Shown here piece after piece: positions 1 through 9,264 of a stretch of DNA of 64,000 nt. Location: positions 62,001 to 126,000 of the forward strand of contig NZ_SSMQ01000014.1 of the NCBI RefSeq assembly GCF_005144585.1, read 5' to 3'. Under the pieces are notes generated by a model. That model was not told where the DNA came from, searched no databases, and saw only the letters and a program-made list of their open reading frames with translations. Position 1 is the stretch's first letter. Every line of letters begins with the position of its first letter. Made by a program: the position numbers and the translations under genes. The stretch is from Polyangium fumosum. Lineage in GTDB: Bacteria > Myxococcota_A > Polyangia > Polyangiales > Polyangiaceae.

Positions 1-434
1 CTGTAGCCGTAACCGACGAGGCCCGCGTTCGAGGCGACGTTGATGACGCGGCCGAAGCCACGCTCGATCATGCCGGGGACGAAGGCGCGGCAGAGGGCGA
101 AGGCGCTCGTCACGTTCACTTCGAGGAGATCGTCCCAGACCTCGTCCGTCGTTCGGTCGAAGGGCACGGACTCGGCAAAGCCGGCGTTGTTCACGAGCAC
201 GTCGACGGGGCCGACGGCGTGCACCACGTCGATCGCGGCCTTCACGCTCGCGCGATCCTTCGCGTCCATGTGCACGGCGACGCCGCCGATCTCGCGCGCG
301 ACCTCGTCGATCTCGGGCTGGGTCCGCCCCGTGACGAGGACGCGGGCGCCCTCGCGGGCGAGCCGCTCGGCGATGGCGCGCCCGATCCCGCGCCCGCCTC
401 CCGTGACCAGGGCATTTCTTCCGGCGAGGAACAT
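1..434 (-). CDS. SDR-family oxidoreductase, 3' part outside window
   Basis: Short-chain dehydrogenase/reductase, an NAD(P)(H)-dependent oxidoreductase with a Rossmann fold; substrate unknown. The protein starts MFLAGRNALVTGGGRGIGRA, with the cofactor motif TGGGRGIG near residue 11, the NNAG motif near residue 87, and the conserved Asn/Ser segment (INVASNAG) close to the window edge. The window ends before the catalytic YxxxK can be seen, so activity cannot be judged. The ATG at 434 is the only sensible start because the glycine-rich motif follows within about 10 residues. It is divergent from the hydrolase lipoprotein. An AT-rich promoter-like element lies so close upstream that the mRNA may be leaderless. 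Family call is secure; function is not. Confidence 0.88.
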   Translation of the reverse strand, partial: MFLAGRNALVTGGGRGIGRAIAERLAREGARVLVTGRTQPEIDEVAREIGGVAVHMDAKDRASVKAAIDVVHAVGPVDVLVNNAGFAESVPFDRTTDEVWDDLLEVNVTSAFALCRAFVPGMIERGFGRVINVASNAGLVGYGY

Positions 435-440
435 GACGCA

Positions 441-469
441 CGTATAAAAGATTCATATCTAAAGAACAA
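441..469 (-). promoter_or_regulatory. candidate sigma-70-type promoter of the SDR gene
   Basis: Read on the minus strand, TTGTTC (469-464), a 17-bp spacer and TATACG (446-441) form a -35/-10 pair inside an unusually AT-rich patch. The predicted +1 falls on, or within a base or two of, the A of the SDR ATG at 434, so the transcript would be leaderless. Inference from motif and spacing only. Confidence 0.35.
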
Positions 470-665
470 CGCAGCCGAGCGGCGTGGGCAGGCGGGCCCA
501 GCGGCGGAGCGGGGACGGAGCGTCCGAGCCGATCGGGCGGCGAGCGTGACGAAACGGGGACGACCCGGGCGCCGCGCGGGTGCGGAATTTGCGCGGGCTG
601 TCGACGCGAAAAGCAGGCGTCCCCGGCCTATCGCGCTGAGCTACGGTCATGCATACTTTTCCGCC

Positions 666-2702
666 ATGCGCGACCTTCGGAGCTTCTCGTTTGCGCTCGT
701 ATCGTCCTCGATCCTGCTCGGCGTCGCCGGGTGTGGTCCCGCGCCGGCCCAGGTGCCCGAGTTCGCCTCGATCTGGGTGGCCCCGTCGTCGCCCACCGCG
801 CTCGCGGAGACAGACTTTTTTGATCACCCGTGGCCGAGTGATCTGCGCATCGAAGACGGCTTCGTGCCCCTCGAAGGATTCCCGAACCCGCGGGCCGTGC
901 CGATCCTCTCCGAGTACATCACCAAGATGGATCGCAAGCTCGACGGCTTCTCGCCGGCGGCCGCGGGGTACCTGCGCTTCGCGGGTCCGCTCGATCCGAG
1001 GTCGCTGCCGCAGACGCCGGCCCTCGCGCTCGAGAAGGACGCGTCGGTGCAGCTCCTCGATATCGATCCCACGTCGCCCGAGTACGGGAGCCGCAAGCTC
1101 GTCTCGCTCCAGTTCCGCGCCGAAGAGGGCGTGTATTACCCGACGAACACGCTCGCCTTCATGCCCACGCTGGGCTTCCCGCTCCGGCCCCACACGCGGT
1201 ACGCGCTCGTCGTGACCGACGCCGTGCGCGGCGCCTCGGGAGGCGCCGTGACGAAGAGCGCCGAGCTCGCGCAGGTGCTCGGCGAGCAGAGGCCGGAGCG
1301 CGCGGCGGCTGCGGCCGCGAAGGAGGCGCTCGCGCTCGCCGTGGAGGAGATCGAGAGGGCCGGGATCGATCACGAGCGTATCGTGCACCTCGCGGTCTTC
1401 CGGACGAACGATCCGGCGGAGGAGCTCTTCGCGGCGCGGGATCACCTGCGCGCGAACGTGCCCGCGCCCGTCGCGAACCCGTCCGCGTGGATCATCGGAG
1501 GCACGTGGGACGCGCGGACCGAATACATCGGCGTCTACGGGCCTTCGCCGAACTACCAGGAGGGCGTGGTGCCCTTCGAGAAGCCGAGCGACGGCGGCGC
1601 GTTCAAGATCGAAGGCGGCGCGCCCGCGGTCGTGGACACGTTCGATCTGCGCTTCTCGCTCACCGTGCCGAACGCGGCCGCGTGCCCGATGCCGGCGGAG
1701 GGCTTCCCGATCGTGCTCTACGCGCACGGCACGGGCGGCGATTTCCGCAGCTACGTGTACGACGGGACCGCGCGTAGCCTCGCCGAGCAATGCATCGCGT
1801 CGATGGGGGTGGATCAGATCTTCCACGGCCGCCGGCCGGGCGCGCCGAAGGACGGCGATACGTCGAGGATCTCGCTGCTCTTCTTCAACGTGAACAACGT
1901 GCTGGCGGCCCGGACGAACAGCCGGCAGGCCGCGCTCGACGAGGTGCAGCGGGCGCGGCTCTTCACGGAGTCGAAGATGGAGGTGCCCGCGTCGATCTCG
2001 GTGACGGGCGAGGCGATTCGCTTCGACGGCTCGCGCCTTTCGTACTTCGGCCACTCGCAGGGCGGGCTGAACGGTCCGCTTTTCCTCGCCTCGGACGATC
2101 AGGCGCGCGGGGGCGTGCTGTCGGGCTCATCGGCGGTCATGGCGATCACGCTGCTCCAGAAGACGAGCCCGTCGCCGAGCATCGCGCAGCTCGTGAAGAC
2201 GGTGTTCCTCAGCCTGAGGGCCGAGGAGGAGGGCGAGCTCGACCTCTTCCACCCGGCGCTCTCGCTCGCGCAGATGCTCGTGGACGCGACCGATCCGCTG
2301 CATTATGCGCGGTATGTCGCCCTCGCGCCGCGCGAGGGGATGGCGGCGAAGAGCATCTACATGACCGAGGGCGTGAACTCCGACGGGACGGGCGACAGCT
2401 ACTCGCCGACACGCGGGATCGAGATGCACGCGATCGCGATGGGGCTGCCGCTCGTCGAGCCGTCGCAGTGGGCGATCCCCGAGCTCGCGTGGGGCGGGCC
2501 GGGCACGGTGGAGATCCCGGAGACGGGCCTTTCGGGCAACCTCGCCGACGGGCAGGCGACGGGCGTGCTCGCGCAGTGGCCAGTGCCGGAGAACTCGGAC
2601 GGCCACTTCGTGGTCTTCCGCGTGGCCGAGGCGCGATCGCAGTCCTCGAAGTTCCTCCGCAGCCTGAGCGACCATCCGAAGGGGCAGGTTTCGCAGCCGT
2701 GA
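666..2702 (+). CDS. secreted alpha/beta-hydrolase lipoprotein
   Basis: About 678 residues. MRDLRSF begins a lipoprotein signal peptide with lipobox VAGC near residue 23, so the protein is probably anchored in the cell envelope. An N-terminal region with TDFFDHPWPSDLR resembles the N-terminal domain of large bacterial lipases. The second half carries an oxyanion-type segment VLYAHGTGGD and the nucleophile elbow GHSQGG, typical of a serine esterase or lipase. The open frame extends far upstream, but the ATG at 666 puts the signal peptide at the N-terminus. It overlaps the next gene by 4 bases (GTGA), which suggests translational coupling. Substrate is unknown; a lipid or ester polymer is plausible. 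Confidence 0.82.
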   Translation: MRDLRSFSFALVSSSILLGVAGCGPAPAQVPEFASIWVAPSSPTALAETDFFDHPWPSDLRIEDGFVPLEGFPNPRAVPILSEYITKMDRKLDGFSPAAAGYLRFAGPLDPRSLPQTPALALEKDASVQLLDIDPTSPEYGSRKLVSLQFRAEEGVYYPTNTLAFMPTLGFPLRPHTRYALVVTDAVRGASGGAVTKSAELAQVLGEQRPERAAAAAAKEALALAVEEIERAGIDHERIVHLAVFRTNDPAEELFAARDHLRANVPAPVANPSAWIIGGTWDARTEYIGVYGPSPNYQEGVVPFEKPSDGGAFKIEGGAPAVVDTFDLRFSLTVPNAAACPMPAEGFPIVLYAHGTGGDFRSYVYDGTARSLAEQCIASMGVDQIFHGRRPGAPKDGDTSRISLLFFNVNNVLAARTNSRQAALDEVQRARLFTESKMEVPASISVTGEAIRFDGSRLSYFGHSQGGLNGPLFLASDDQARGGVLSGSSAVMAITLLQKTSPSPSIAQLVKTVFLSLRAEEEGELDLFHPALSLAQMLVDATDPLHYARYVALAPREGMAAKSIYMTEGVNSDGTGDSYSPTRGIEMHAIAMGLPLVEPSQWAIPELAWGGPGTVEIPETGLSGNLADGQATGVLAQWPVPENSDGHFVVFRVAEARSQSSKFLRSLSDHPKGQVSQP

Positions 2703-3451
2703 CCCAAGACTCCGCGCGCGAGCGCGCGGCGCACATCTGCGCCGCGCAGGCGATCACGAAGCGACGCCCACCGGGGCAAGGGGCGTGGGATCTCGCGCGG
2801 GATCCCCCCGCGGATCTCGCGGCGATCTGGGCGAACGCAGGCGGGCTCGAGCTCGGCGACGGCACGCGCCTGCTCGGGCCCGAGGAGGTCGGTCCCGCAA
2901 CGAAATGGCTGACGGAGGAGAAGTCGCTCGGCTGGGACGGCGATCTCTTCGTGATCGGCGAGCGGGATGATCTCGTGATCGTGCGGGACCTCGATCGCGA
3001 GGGGAGACGCGCGGGCGGCGGGGTGCTGGAAGCGCCGACGGACGGGCTCGAAGCGTTCCGGCGTGTCGCATGGGACGTGCTCGGGTACCTGGAGACGCGG
3101 CTCGGGTTCGAGCCTGCGCCGCGGCCCACGCCGGAGATCGCGGCGCAGAAGGCGGCCTCGCAGAAGGACGGCGCGACGCTCACGCGGGTGCTGGCCGAGC
3201 CGTTTTACCCGGGCAGCGAGGCCGTGGCCGCGCACGCGGCGCTCGTGCTCGGCGAGATCCTGGCGGCCGCGGGGGACGACGTGGCGGCGATGCGCGCGTT
3301 CGTGCGGAGCGTGTCGTTCCGGGTGCAAGGCGCGCGTCGCGGGGCCGAGGCGCTGGAGCGCGCCGCGGGCTTCCGCGCGGCCGCGCGTGTGGCCGAGTCG
3401 GTGGGCGCGAAGGCGCTCGCCGAGGCGTGCCTGACGCGCGTCAGCGTTTGA
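2699..3451 (+). CDS. SUKH (SMI1/KNR4)-like protein
   Basis: About 250 residues starting at a GTG that overlaps the stop of the hydrolase lipoprotein. The N-terminal ~140 residues have the SMI1/KNR4 (SUKH) layout: a region ending in a Gly-rich turn (IWANAGGLELGDGTRLLGPEEV), a strand pair around FVIGERDDLVIV, and a closing helix YLETRLG. The rest is Ala-rich and helical. SUKH proteins are often immunity proteins of toxin systems, but also occur as stand-alone proteins. No polymorphic toxin is visible beside it. The likeness was judged by eye, so the family call is tentative. Coupling to the hydrolase suggests co-expression. Confidence 0.55.
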   Translation: MTQDSARERAAHICAAQAITKRRPPGQGAWDLARDPPADLAAIWANAGGLELGDGTRLLGPEEVGPATKWLTEEKSLGWDGDLFVIGERDDLVIVRDLDREGRRAGGGVLEAPTDGLEAFRRVAWDVLGYLETRLGFEPAPRPTPEIAAQKAASQKDGATLTRVLAEPFYPGSEAVAAHAALVLGEILAAAGDDVAAMRAFVRSVSFRVQGARRGAEALERAAGFRAAARVAESVGAKALAEACLTRVSV

Positions 3452-3460
3452 CGGCCGCGC

Positions 3461-3982
3461 TCAATCGAACTCGACCGGCTCGTTCTCGCCTGCGATCCCC
3501 AGCATGCCGAGGATCTGCTCGACTTCGAGCCGCGTTTCGAGTTCGGGGTTCGACTTGAGGAACCCTTCGAGTTGCTTCTTCGCGGCCTTGCGGTTGCCCT
3601 TCGCGGCGTAGGCGAGGCCGGCGGCCTGCATCGCTTCGCCGTCGCCGGGGAACCTGCGCAGCGCCTCGTTCGCCTGGGAGAGCGCGCCGTCGAGGTCGCC
3701 GAGCTGGCGCAGGAGGTGCGAGAGCGCGACGCGCGCGCCGAGGTAGTTCGGGGCGAGGCGGAGCGCCGCGCGGTAGGCCTCGCGCGCGGTCTCGCGCTCG
3801 CCCGTCTCGAAGAGGGCGGCGCCGAGGAAATGGAACGCGTAGGGGTTCCTCGGGTCGGCCTTGATGACGTTCCGCAGCGCGACGAGCGCCTCGATGAAGC
3901 GGCCGTCATTCATGAGCTCGGTCGCCTCCTCGACCGCGTCCCATCGGGCGGCGTCTTGTGCATCCACGGTCTGCGTTGCCAT
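3461..3982 (-). CDS. small TPR-repeat protein
   Basis: About 173 residues starting at MATQTVDAQDAARWDAVEEATELM. It is built almost entirely of tetratricopeptide-type helical pairs (for example residues with A-L...NP.A...LG.AL...G....A...Y..AL.L.P) and ends in GENEPVEFD. There is no signal peptide or membrane segment, so it is probably a cytoplasmic scaffold. The layout resembles type III secretion chaperones of the SycD/LcrH class, but nothing else from such a system is nearby. It is convergent with the SUKH-like gene (9 bp apart) and divergent from the membrane protein at 4072. Confidence 0.75.
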   Translation of the reverse strand: MATQTVDAQDAARWDAVEEATELMNDGRFIEALVALRNVIKADPRNPYAFHFLGAALFETGERETAREAYRAALRLAPNYLGARVALSHLLRQLGDLDGALSQANEALRRFPGDGEAMQAAGLAYAAKGNRKAAKKQLEGFLKSNPELETRLEVEQILGMLGIAGENEPVEFD

Positions 3983-4071
3983 GCGCGAAGCATACGCGCG
4001 GAAAGCGCGGCGCGCCGTAAGGCGACCGATCCGCGCTTCCGGCACCACGTGTTTCGTGGTTAGTCCCCCTC

Positions 4072-6066
4072 GTGAAGCCCCGCGAGCCCGCGCTGTTCCA
4101 GGCCTTCGCGGCGATCCTCGTGATCGCGGTGGGCCTCGTGTTCTGGCTGCCCGGGTTCGGACGGACAGGCGGGGTGTTTCCGGTCCCCCTCGACGACGTC
4201 TACATCCACTACGGCTTCGCGCGGTCCGCGGCGCTCGGCCATCCGTTCGCGTGGCTGCCGGAGAACGGGTACTCGTCGGGCGGGACGAGCCTGACGTACC
4301 CGCTCGTGCTCGCGCCTGCGTGGGCGCTCGGCCTGCGGGGCGCGTGGCTCTCGTACTTCGCCGCGGCGCTCGCGTGCGTTTGCTTGTGGGATCTCTGCCG
4401 CTCGGTGCGGGCCTTGCTCGACGGCGCGCCGCGGCGCGCGGCCTGGATCGCGGCGCCCTTGCTCCTCGCGGTGCCGCTCGTCGACTGGAGTTTTTACTCC
4501 GGCATGGAGACGGCGCTCTTCGCCGGGATCCTCGGGCGCCTGCTCGTGGCGGCGCATCACGCGACGACGGCCTCGCCAACCGCGCGTAGCGCCGCGCAGC
4601 TCCGCGCCGGGCTCTGGGGCGCGCTTCTCGTGGCCACGCGGCCCGAGTCCGCGGCGCTCGTCGGGCCGATCGGCGTGGCCGTCGTGTATGGCGCGCGTTC
4701 GCTCGGCACGTTCCCGTCGCTCCTCCGCGCGCTCGGCCCGATGGGGATCTTCCTGGCCGCGCAGGCGACGGCGAACCTCGTGTTCACCGGGGAGATCAGC
4801 CAGGCGGGCGCCGTCCGCAAGCTCGTCGGGTCGAACCCGTACCTCACGCCGATCGAGGCGGCCGTGGAGGTCATCAAGAACCTCGCCGTGTTGCGGGCGC
4901 AGGCGTTCGACGTCGCGCTCGGGGGCCCGTCGTTCGCGTTCGTCGCGCCGCTCCTCGCGCTCGTGGCGGTCTTGTCGCGGCGCACGCGCTTGCTCGCGGC
5001 GCCGCTCGTCGCAGGCGCGATCGGGATGATGCTGCTCGTGTCGTTGAACACGACGGCGCGGTACCAGAACTTCCGGTACGTGGTGCCATCGCTGCTGTTT
5101 TTGCTCGTCGCCGCGGCGCTCGGCGCGGGGGAGCTGATGCGAAGGGGGCGGGTCGTTCGCGGGCTCGGGCTCGGGCTCGCGCTCGTCGCCACGCTCGCGC
5201 CCGCGAGGCTTTTCCCGCGGCAGATCGATCACTTCGCTCGCGCTTCGGGGAACATCGAGCACCAGCAAGCCGAGGTCGCGCGCAGGCTCGCCGCGCTCTC
5301 GCCGCGGCCGCGGCGGGTCCTCGTCGGTGATGCGGGGGCGATCCCCTATCTCTCGGGTCTCTCCGCGCTCGATGGCCTCGGCCTCGGCGGCTACCACGAC
5401 CTGCCCTTCGCCCGCGCGTCGGTGCACGGGATCCCCGCGATCGTCGAGCTCATCGAGCGGATGCCGGAGAACGAGCGTCCCGACGTGCTGGCGATCTACC
5501 CGGGCTGGTTCCCCGATCTCGCGCGATCGTTTGGGAAGGAAATGTTCTCCGTGCGGATCGAAGACAACGTGATCTGCGCCGCGCCGGAGAAGGTCGTGTA
5601 TGCCGCGGACTGGTCCTCGCTCGCGCCGAAGGGGGAGACACGGGCGGGCGCGGTCTTCGAGATCGACGTCGCGGATCTCGTGGACGAACGCGCGCACCGA
5701 TACACGTTTCCGCGGCCGCAGGCCGGGTGGGTGATCGGCGCGACGCTGAGGGACGAGGCCGGGCATCCGCGGTTCGACGCGGGGCGCATCGTTCCCCAGG
5801 GGCAAAACGAGTCGTTCGTCGTCGCCCCGCACGTCGCGCGAGGCCCCGCGACGCTCGTGCTGCGGACCGACGGGGGTGGACCGGTCACGCTCCGGATCGA
5901 GCACACCGGGGGAGGTACGCAGACCGTGGAGATCCCGGCGCGGGACGAGGGGGCCTGGTTCGAGGCGCGTGTCGCGCTGTCCTCGGTCGGCGGCCAGGAT
6001 TCGGTGAAGATTACGGCGCAGCAGAACGCGTGGCGGAGCTTCCACGTGTGGCTCGTACGACCTTGA
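4072..6066 (+). CDS. polytopic membrane protein, possible GT-C glycosyltransferase
   Basis: About 664 residues from a GTG start. An N-terminal membrane segment (AFAAILVIAVGLVFWLPGF) is followed by an extracytoplasmic loop with an acidic pair, LDDVYIHYGFA. Many hydrophobic segments follow (roughly residues 90-400), then a soluble C-terminal domain of about 250 residues. An acidic pair in the first large loop after TM1 is a hallmark of GT-C transferases that use polyprenyl-phosphate sugars, and the organisation (TM block plus exported C-terminal domain) fits. No invariant motif confirms it. It could equally be an uncharacterised polymer or lipid-modifying membrane protein. A lipase-like gene follows 34 bp downstream on the same strand. 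Confidence 0.6.
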   Translation: MKPREPALFQAFAAILVIAVGLVFWLPGFGRTGGVFPVPLDDVYIHYGFARSAALGHPFAWLPENGYSSGGTSLTYPLVLAPAWALGLRGAWLSYFAAALACVCLWDLCRSVRALLDGAPRRAAWIAAPLLLAVPLVDWSFYSGMETALFAGILGRLLVAAHHATTASPTARSAAQLRAGLWGALLVATRPESAALVGPIGVAVVYGARSLGTFPSLLRALGPMGIFLAAQATANLVFTGEISQAGAVRKLVGSNPYLTPIEAAVEVIKNLAVLRAQAFDVALGGPSFAFVAPLLALVAVLSRRTRLLAAPLVAGAIGMMLLVSLNTTARYQNFRYVVPSLLFLLVAAALGAGELMRRGRVVRGLGLGLALVATLAPARLFPRQIDHFARASGNIEHQQAEVARRLAALSPRPRRVLVGDAGAIPYLSGLSALDGLGLGGYHDLPFARASVHGIPAIVELIERMPENERPDVLAIYPGWFPDLARSFGKEMFSVRIEDNVICAAPEKVVYAADWSSLAPKGETRAGAVFEIDVADLVDERAHRYTFPRPQAGWVIGATLRDEAGHPRFDAGRIVPQGQNESFVVAPHVARGPATLVLRTDGGGPVTLRIEHTGGGTQTVEIPARDEGAWFEARVALSSVGGQDSVKITAQQNAWRSFHVWLVRP

Positions 6067-6100
6067 AGATCACGGGCGCCGTCCGTGGCATCCTCGCGGC

Positions 6101-6814
6101 ATGGCGGATCGTCCCTCCTGGACACGCGCGCTCGTGAACGCGGGGCGCGAGGCCCTCGCGTTCGGGCGGCAGGCGTGGCTCCTACGGCACGATCTGGAGG
6201 GGGCGCCGGCGTCTGCCGAGGTGCGGGACGGGGAGGACGTCGTGGTGCTCCTCCACGGGCTTTTCGCGACGGCCGGGGGGCTGCGTCCCATGCGGCGGGC
6301 GATCACGCGGCACAAGGGCGTCCACGCCGCCGCGATGACCTATCCGCCGGGCCCCGGCGTCGAGGAGCTCGCGGAGCGGCTCGCGGCGCTCGTCTCGGAG
6401 CTTCCGGGCGCGGCGCGGCTGCACCTCGTGGGGCACAGCCTCGGCGGCGTCGTGGCGCGGTTTTACTCGCAGGAGGCGGGGGATACGCGGGTCGTGCAGA
6501 CGATCTCGATGGCGAGCCCGTTCGCGGGCGTCGTCGGGGCGAGCGCGCTCGGGTTCGGGGCGGCGCGTGATCTCGCGCCGGACAGCGCGGTCCTTCGCAA
6601 GATCCGCCTCGCCGCTTCGGCGACGGCGAACGTCCCGCATCTCTCGATCATCGCGGCGGCGGACGCCGTCCTGCGTTCGCCCGTGTCACACGCCCTGCCC
6701 GGCGGCGAGGTGATCGTGTTGGAGGGCCAAGGGCACAACACGGTGCTCTTCGACGAGGAGGTCGCGCGGATCGTCGAGCGGCGGATCCTCACCCGCCGCA
6801 GAAAAACGTGCTAG
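6101..6814 (+). CDS. alpha/beta-hydrolase (lipase-like)
   Basis: About 237 residues. It has the strand-plus-oxyanion motif VVVLLHGLFATAGGL near residue 47 and the nucleophile elbow GHSLGG near residue 112, followed by ISMASPFAGV as in triacylglycerol lipases and PGAP1-like hydrolases. The C-terminal segment GQGHNTVLFDEEV supplies a plausible catalytic His (GHN). No signal peptide is evident, so it probably acts in the cytoplasm or at the inner face of the membrane. It follows the membrane protein and overlaps or abuts the next gene, consistent with a three-gene unit. Substrate unknown. Confidence 0.8.
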   Translation: MADRPSWTRALVNAGREALAFGRQAWLLRHDLEGAPASAEVRDGEDVVVLLHGLFATAGGLRPMRRAITRHKGVHAAAMTYPPGPGVEELAERLAALVSELPGAARLHLVGHSLGGVVARFYSQEAGDTRVVQTISMASPFAGVVGASALGFGAARDLAPDSAVLRKIRLAASATANVPHLSIIAAADAVLRSPVSHALPGGEVIVLEGQGHNTVLFDEEVARIVERRILTRRRKTC

Positions 6815-6819
6815 GTGCG

Positions 6820-7416
6820 GTGACCGTGCGTCGCAACGTAAAAGCTTCGTGGATCGGAGTCGCGCTCGCCCTCGGGATCGCGCTCGCGCCGGACGTCGCG
6901 CGGGCCGATGCGTCGGCGTGGGCGTTCGCGGGGGCAGGGGCGCTCGCGTGGAAAGAGGGGACGGCGGCGCTCGCGCCGCGCGCGGCCTTCAACTTCGATT
7001 ACGGCGTGGGCACGTCGCCGGACGGGTCGTTCATTATCGGCGGGCTCGCGCGGCTCACGCCCGTGATCGACGAGGGCGCGGACCTGTCGCTGCTCGCGCG
7101 CTTCGCCACGCACGGCTTTCAAGCGGGCAAGGTCGGCGTCGCGGTCGACGTGGGCGGCTACCAGCGGCTTTGGGGGACGTACTCGCGCGGCGTGGCCGGG
7201 GGCCTCACGCTGGGCTTGCCGCTCGGCTTCTCGATCGGCGTGCAGGGGCTCTACGGGACGGGCGATGCGCTCGCGTTCGGCGCGTTCGCCGGCATCGATT
7301 TCTTGCGCCTGACGGTCTACCGGCAGTCGATGCTCGACGCGTGGCCGAACCCGTACCCGGCGCATCAAACGCCGGCGGCGACGGCCTCGTTCGGGACGTC
7401 GCCGCGGTTCTTCTGA
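6820..7416 (+). CDS. exported hypothetical protein
   Basis: About 198 residues. The N-terminus VTVRRNVKASWIGVALALGIALA...ARADA is a Sec signal peptide with an AxA cleavage site. The mature part is rich in Gly and aromatic residues with alternating hydrophobics (SFIIGGLARLTPV, KVGVAVDVGGYQRLWG), suggesting a beta-rich outer-membrane or periplasmic protein. Several in-frame GTGs (6808, 6820, 6826) could be the start; 6820 gives a normal signal peptide. 6808 would overlap the upstream stop. No family recognised. It is convergent with gcvPA, 7 bp apart. Confidence 0.65.
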   Translation: MTVRRNVKASWIGVALALGIALAPDVARADASAWAFAGAGALAWKEGTAALAPRAAFNFDYGVGTSPDGSFIIGGLARLTPVIDEGADLSLLARFATHGFQAGKVGVAVDVGGYQRLWGTYSRGVAGGLTLGLPLGFSIGVQGLYGTGDALAFGAFAGIDFLRLTVYRQSMLDAWPNPYPAHQTPAATASFGTSPRFF

Positions 7417-7423
7417 TCGGAAT

Positions 7424-8782
7424 TCAGATCGCCGCGAGGGCCTCGACCAGGCGGTCGAGGTCGGCGCGCGTGTGGCGCTCGGTCACGGCGATGAGCAGCT
7501 CGCCCTTGCGGTCGGCGCTGACGCGGCCGAGGTCGTAGCCGGGGATGATCTCCCGTGTGGCGAGCGTGTCACAGACCTTCTTCGCGTCGCCGCCGCGCAC
7601 GCGCACGACGAACTCGTTGAAGGTCGGGGCGCCGTAGGGCAGCGCGTAGCCTTCGAGCCCTGCGATGGCCTTCTTCAGGTACTCGGCCTTGGCGAGGCAC
7701 TGGCGCGCGGCTGCCACAAAGCCCTGCTTGCCGAGCATGCACATCTTGATGGTCACCGCGGTCGCGCAGAGGCCGCTGTTCGTGCAGATGTTGCTTGTGG
7801 CTCGCTCGCGCCGGATGTGCTGCTCGCGCGTGGCCAGCGTCAGCACGTAGCCGCGGTTGCCTTCCTTGTCGACGGTCTCGCCGACGATGCGGCCGGGGAT
7901 CTGCTGGAGGTATTTGCGGTCTTCGCGGCAGGCGAAGAGCCCCACGCCGGGGCCGCCGAACTGCGGCGGGAGGCCGAGCGGCTGGCCTTCGCCCACGGCG
8001 ATGTCGGCGCCGAGCGCGCCGGGCGACTCGAGGAGCGCGAGCGCGTACGGGTCCTGCGTCGCCGTGATGACGAGCGCGCCTTTGGCGTGCGCGGCCTCGG
8101 CCACTTTGCGGAGATCGCAGATGGATCCGTAAAAGTTCGGGTAGCCGACGAGGACACACGCGGTCTCGGGCGTGATCGCGGCTGCGAGCGCGTCGACGTC
8201 CGCGGCGCCGTCGGCGGCGAGGGGCACGGTCGTGAGGGATGCCTTGCCGGCCCCGAGGCTCCGCACGTGCGTCTCGATCGTCTCGAGGTACTCGGGGTGG
8301 ATGCCTCCGGAGATCACCGTGTGCTCGCGCCCGACGAGCCTGCGCGCCATGAGCACCGCCTCGGCGGCTGCACTCGCGCCGTCGTACATCGACGCGTTGG
8401 CCAGCGGCAGGCCGAAGATCTCGCTGATGATCGTCTGGAACTCGAAGATCACCTGCAGCGTGCCCTGCGCGACCTCGGGCTGGTAGGGCGTGTACGCCGT
8501 GTAGAACTCGCTGCGCAGGAGGAGCTGATCGGCGGCGGGCGGGAAATGATGCTCGTAGGCCCCGGCGCCGAGGAACGAGAGCATGCCGGCCGCGCGGTTC
8601 TTGCGGGCGAGCTCTTCGAGGTGGCGCATGAGCGACGGCTCGTCGACCGGCGCGGGCAGGTCGAGCGGGCGATCGTAGCGGGCGCGCGCGGGGATCGATT
8701 CGTAGAGCGCCTCGAGTGAAGGCAGGCCGACGGCCTCCAGCATCGAAGCGATCTCCTCGGTCGTATGAGGGAGGTATCGCAT
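7424..8782 (-). CDS. gcvPA: glycine dehydrogenase (decarboxylating) subunit 1
   Basis: About 452 residues, the usual length of the N-terminal half of split P-protein. It starts MRYLPHTTEEIASMLEAVG and carries family segments such as FLGAGAYEHHFPPAADQLL, YQPEVAQGTLQVIFEFQT and GEGQPLGLPPQFGGPGVG. With GcvPB it forms the PLP enzyme that decarboxylates glycine and passes aminomethyl to lipoyl-GcvH. The PLP lysine sits in GcvPB, which is not encoded downstream: the next gene is convergent and unrelated. So the second subunit must lie elsewhere. Last gene of gcvT-gcvH-gcvPA, 38 bp after gcvH. Confidence 0.95.
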   Translation of the reverse strand: MRYLPHTTEEIASMLEAVGLPSLEALYESIPARARYDRPLDLPAPVDEPSLMRHLEELARKNRAAGMLSFLGAGAYEHHFPPAADQLLLRSEFYTAYTPYQPEVAQGTLQVIFEFQTIISEIFGLPLANASMYDGASAAAEAVLMARRLVGREHTVISGGIHPEYLETIETHVRSLGAGKASLTTVPLAADGAADVDALAAAITPETACVLVGYPNFYGSICDLRKVAEAAHAKGALVITATQDPYALALLESPGALGADIAVGEGQPLGLPPQFGGPGVGLFACREDRKYLQQIPGRIVGETVDKEGNRGYVLTLATREQHIRRERATSNICTNSGLCATAVTIKMCMLGKQGFVAAARQCLAKAEYLKKAIAGLEGYALPYGAPTFNEFVVRVRGGDAKKVCDTLATREIIPGYDLGRVSADRKGELLIAVTERHTRADLDRLVEALAAI

Positions 8783-8820
8783 GGGTGTGGAGAGAGAGGA
8801 GGGGAAGGCCGCGGCCTGTC

Positions 8821-9222
8821 TCAGTGGCCGGCGTTCTTCAGCAGCTCAGTATAGGCCGTGACGTCGAGCAGGCCATCGAGCTCGCTCCGATCGGAGGGCT
8901 CCACGGCGATCATCCACGCGCGGTCGTAACAATCCTCGTTCACCTTCTCCGGCTCCCTCTCCAGGAGATCGTTGATCTGCACGACCTTGCCGCTCACCGG
9001 GGCGAAGAGGTCGCTCAGCGTCTTGACGCTCTCGATGGTCCCGAAGGCTTTGCCCTGGGTGATCGTCTCGCCGACCTTCACGTCGAGGTTCACGAGCGTG
9101 ATGTCACCGAGCTGATCCACGGCGTACGCCGTGATGCCCACGAGCACCCGGCCGTCCTCTTCCTTCGTCCACTCGTGATCCTTGGTGTACCGACGATCCG
9201 ACCGAACATCATCGCTGCTCAT
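8821..9222 (-). CDS. gcvH: glycine cleavage system H protein
   Basis: 133 residues, typical for the lipoyl carrier of the glycine cleavage system. YTKDHEWTKEEDGRVLVGITAYAV matches the family N-terminus. The lipoylated lysine is in GTIESVKTLSDLFAPVSG (ESVK, about residue 67). It shuttles aminomethyl from the P-protein to GcvT and dihydrolipoyl to L-protein. It lies between gcvT and gcvPA with gaps of about 40 bp, consistent with one transcript. Confidence 0.96.
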   Translation of the reverse strand: MSSDDVRSDRRYTKDHEWTKEEDGRVLVGITAYAVDQLGDITLVNLDVKVGETITQGKAFGTIESVKTLSDLFAPVSGKVVQINDLLEREPEKVNEDCYDRAWMIAVEPSDRSELDGLLDVTAYTELLKNAGH

Positions 9223-9264
9223 ACGAAGCCCTCTCCTGTCCCCTGCTACGACGACACGCTTTCG

